Positions 4,820 to 5,410 of a stretch of 5,410 bases of DNA are shown one piece after another. The stretch is taken from contig JASHYW010000678.1 of NCBI GenBank assembly GCA_030042885.1, positions 1 to 5,410 on the forward strand, given 5' to 3'. Within the stretch, counting starts at the first letter, position 1; the number at the start of each line of letters is the position of its first letter. Made by a program: the position numbers and the translations under genes. The notes under the pieces were generated by a model, which had not been told where the DNA came from, did no database searches, and saw only the letters and a list, made by a program, of their open reading frames with translations. The stretch is from Streptosporangiaceae bacterium. GTDB lineage: Bacteria > Actinomycetota > Actinomycetes > Streptosporangiales > Streptosporangiaceae.

Positions 4820-5410
4820 CAGTGCTCGCCTCCCCGGGACCCGAAGACGGCGGCGATCCGGTCCAGTTCGCTCTCCCTGGCCACGACATGTATCACGTCT
4901 CCTTCCTGCAGCACCGTACCCGGCTCGGGAACGAACGCCTGGCCGAGCCGGTCGATGAAGACGATCCGGGTCATCGAGGAAGCCTCCAGCGCCTTAACGT
5001 GCTCGCCGATCCAGGCGGGCGAGAAGGCGACCTCGGCCAGCACGATCTTGCCCGTGGGATCCCGCCAGAGCGGCTCGGTGCCCTCGGGGAGCAGCTTGCG
5101 CAGCATCTGGTCGGCGGTCCAGCGCACCGTGGCCACGGTGGGGATGCCGAGGCGCTCGTAGACCTCGGCCCGCCGCGGGTCGTAGATCCGCGCGGCCACC
5201 CTGAGCACGCCGAACGTCTCGCGGGCCACCCGGGCCGCGATAATGTTCGAGTTGTCGCCGCTGCTGACCGCGGCGAAGGCTTCTGCCCGTTCGATCCCCG
5301 CCTGAATGAGCACGGTCCGGTCGAACCCGATACCAGTGACCCGCTCGCCCTTGAACGACGACCGGAGCCTGCGGAATGCGTCCGGGTTCCTATCGATGAT
5401 CGCGATGCTG
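4819..5410 (-). CDS. ceoB: TrkA-type potassium uptake protein (CeoB-like), N-terminus cut by the window edge
   Basis: The minus strand is open from the right edge to a TGA at 4819-4821, giving 196 visible residues. A GTG codon at 5313 is not the start. The 32 codons upstream of it continue the RCK_N domain without a stop (AIIDRNPDAFRRLRSSFKGE, then RVTGIGFDRTV), so the gene runs beyond 5410 and the GxGxxG nucleotide-binding loop lies outside. Visible landmarks are the acidic strand-2 end (IIDRNPD), GIERAEAFAAVSSGDNSN in the Rossmann domain, RVAARIYDPRRAEVYERLGI, and a C-terminal RCK_C domain with SPAWIGEHVKALE and VFIDRLGQAFVPEPGTVLQE followed by GDVIHVVAR. It is the probable partner of ceoC, co-transcribed and overlapping it by one base. 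Role: nucleotide- and ligand-responsive control of K+ uptake at the inner face of the membrane. Confidence 0.92.
   Translation of the reverse strand, partial: SIAIIDRNPDAFRRLRSSFKGERVTGIGFDRTVLIQAGIERAEAFAAVSSGDNSNIIAARVARETFGVLRVAARIYDPRRAEVYERLGIPTVATVRWTADQMLRKLLPEGTEPLWRDPTGKIVLAEVAFSPAWIGEHVKALEASSMTRIVFIDRLGQAFVPEPGTVLQEGDVIHVVARESELDRIAAVFGSRGGEH

Noticed and set aside
4253..5161. 302-codon plus-strand frame opposite ceoC/ceoB
   Set aside because: It spans two well-supported RCK genes on the other strand and shows no domain of its own.
4819..5313. GTG at 5313 as the start of a short ceoB
   Set aside because: The codons upstream continue the conserved Rossmann domain to the window edge, so the gene is simply cut by the window and not truncated in nature.
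1..5410. Mobile element, CRISPR array, tRNA or rRNA
   Set aside because: I saw no transposase or integrase motifs, no terminal repeats with target duplications, no regularly spaced repeats and no RNA-gene signatures on either strand by eye.

Overview
The window is high-GC DNA with tightly packed genes, GTG starts, short Shine-Dalgarno leaders and several families found almost only in Actinobacteria (DUF4193, DUF3093, DUF3710). It comes from an actinomycete chromosome. I cannot name the genus. The layout is an edited version of the conserved dut / ceoBC neighbourhood known from mycobacteria (Rv2691-Rv2699c region, recalled from memory), not a plasmid, phage or island. I see no transposase, integrase, tRNA, rRNA or CRISPR array.

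Left part (1-1361). The last codons of a plus-strand gene end at 53. A small zinc-finger protein of family DUF4193 follows (230-529, plus). It runs tail to tail into a two-gene minus-strand unit: DUF3093 membrane protein (891-1361), then DUF4235 membrane protein (526-846). The DUF4193 and DUF4235 stop codons overlap. DUF3093 looks leaderless.

Middle (1362-4167). A 204-bp divergent intergenic region carries a perfect 14-bp palindrome and an adjacent hairpin. A plus-strand run follows: an AI-2E-family (UPF0118) membrane transporter (1566-2801), dUTPase dut (2865-3395) and a DUF3710 protein (3409-4167). dut and DUF3710 are 13 nt apart and the DUF3710 ribosome site overlaps the dut stop codon, so these two are very likely one operon. 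The 3' end of dut is a G-tract-rich stretch with strong hairpins and a G-quadruplex pattern. It adds about 29 residues after the last dUTPase motif.

Right part (4151-5410). Two RCK-domain (TrkA-type) potassium-uptake regulators, ceoC and the 3' part of ceoB, lie on the minus strand and share one base at their stop/start junction. ceoC ends inside the end of the DUF3710 gene (17-bp overlap). The OB-fold and DUF3159 genes that normally lie between DUF3710 and ceoC are absent here.

The genes serve nucleotide-pool sanitation (dut), potassium uptake (ceoBC) and several conserved roles that remain unknown. No obvious new defence or mobile system is present. The points most worth a second look are the repeat-like dut tail, its reading-frame relation to DUF3710, the missing gene pair and the divergent-region palindrome.
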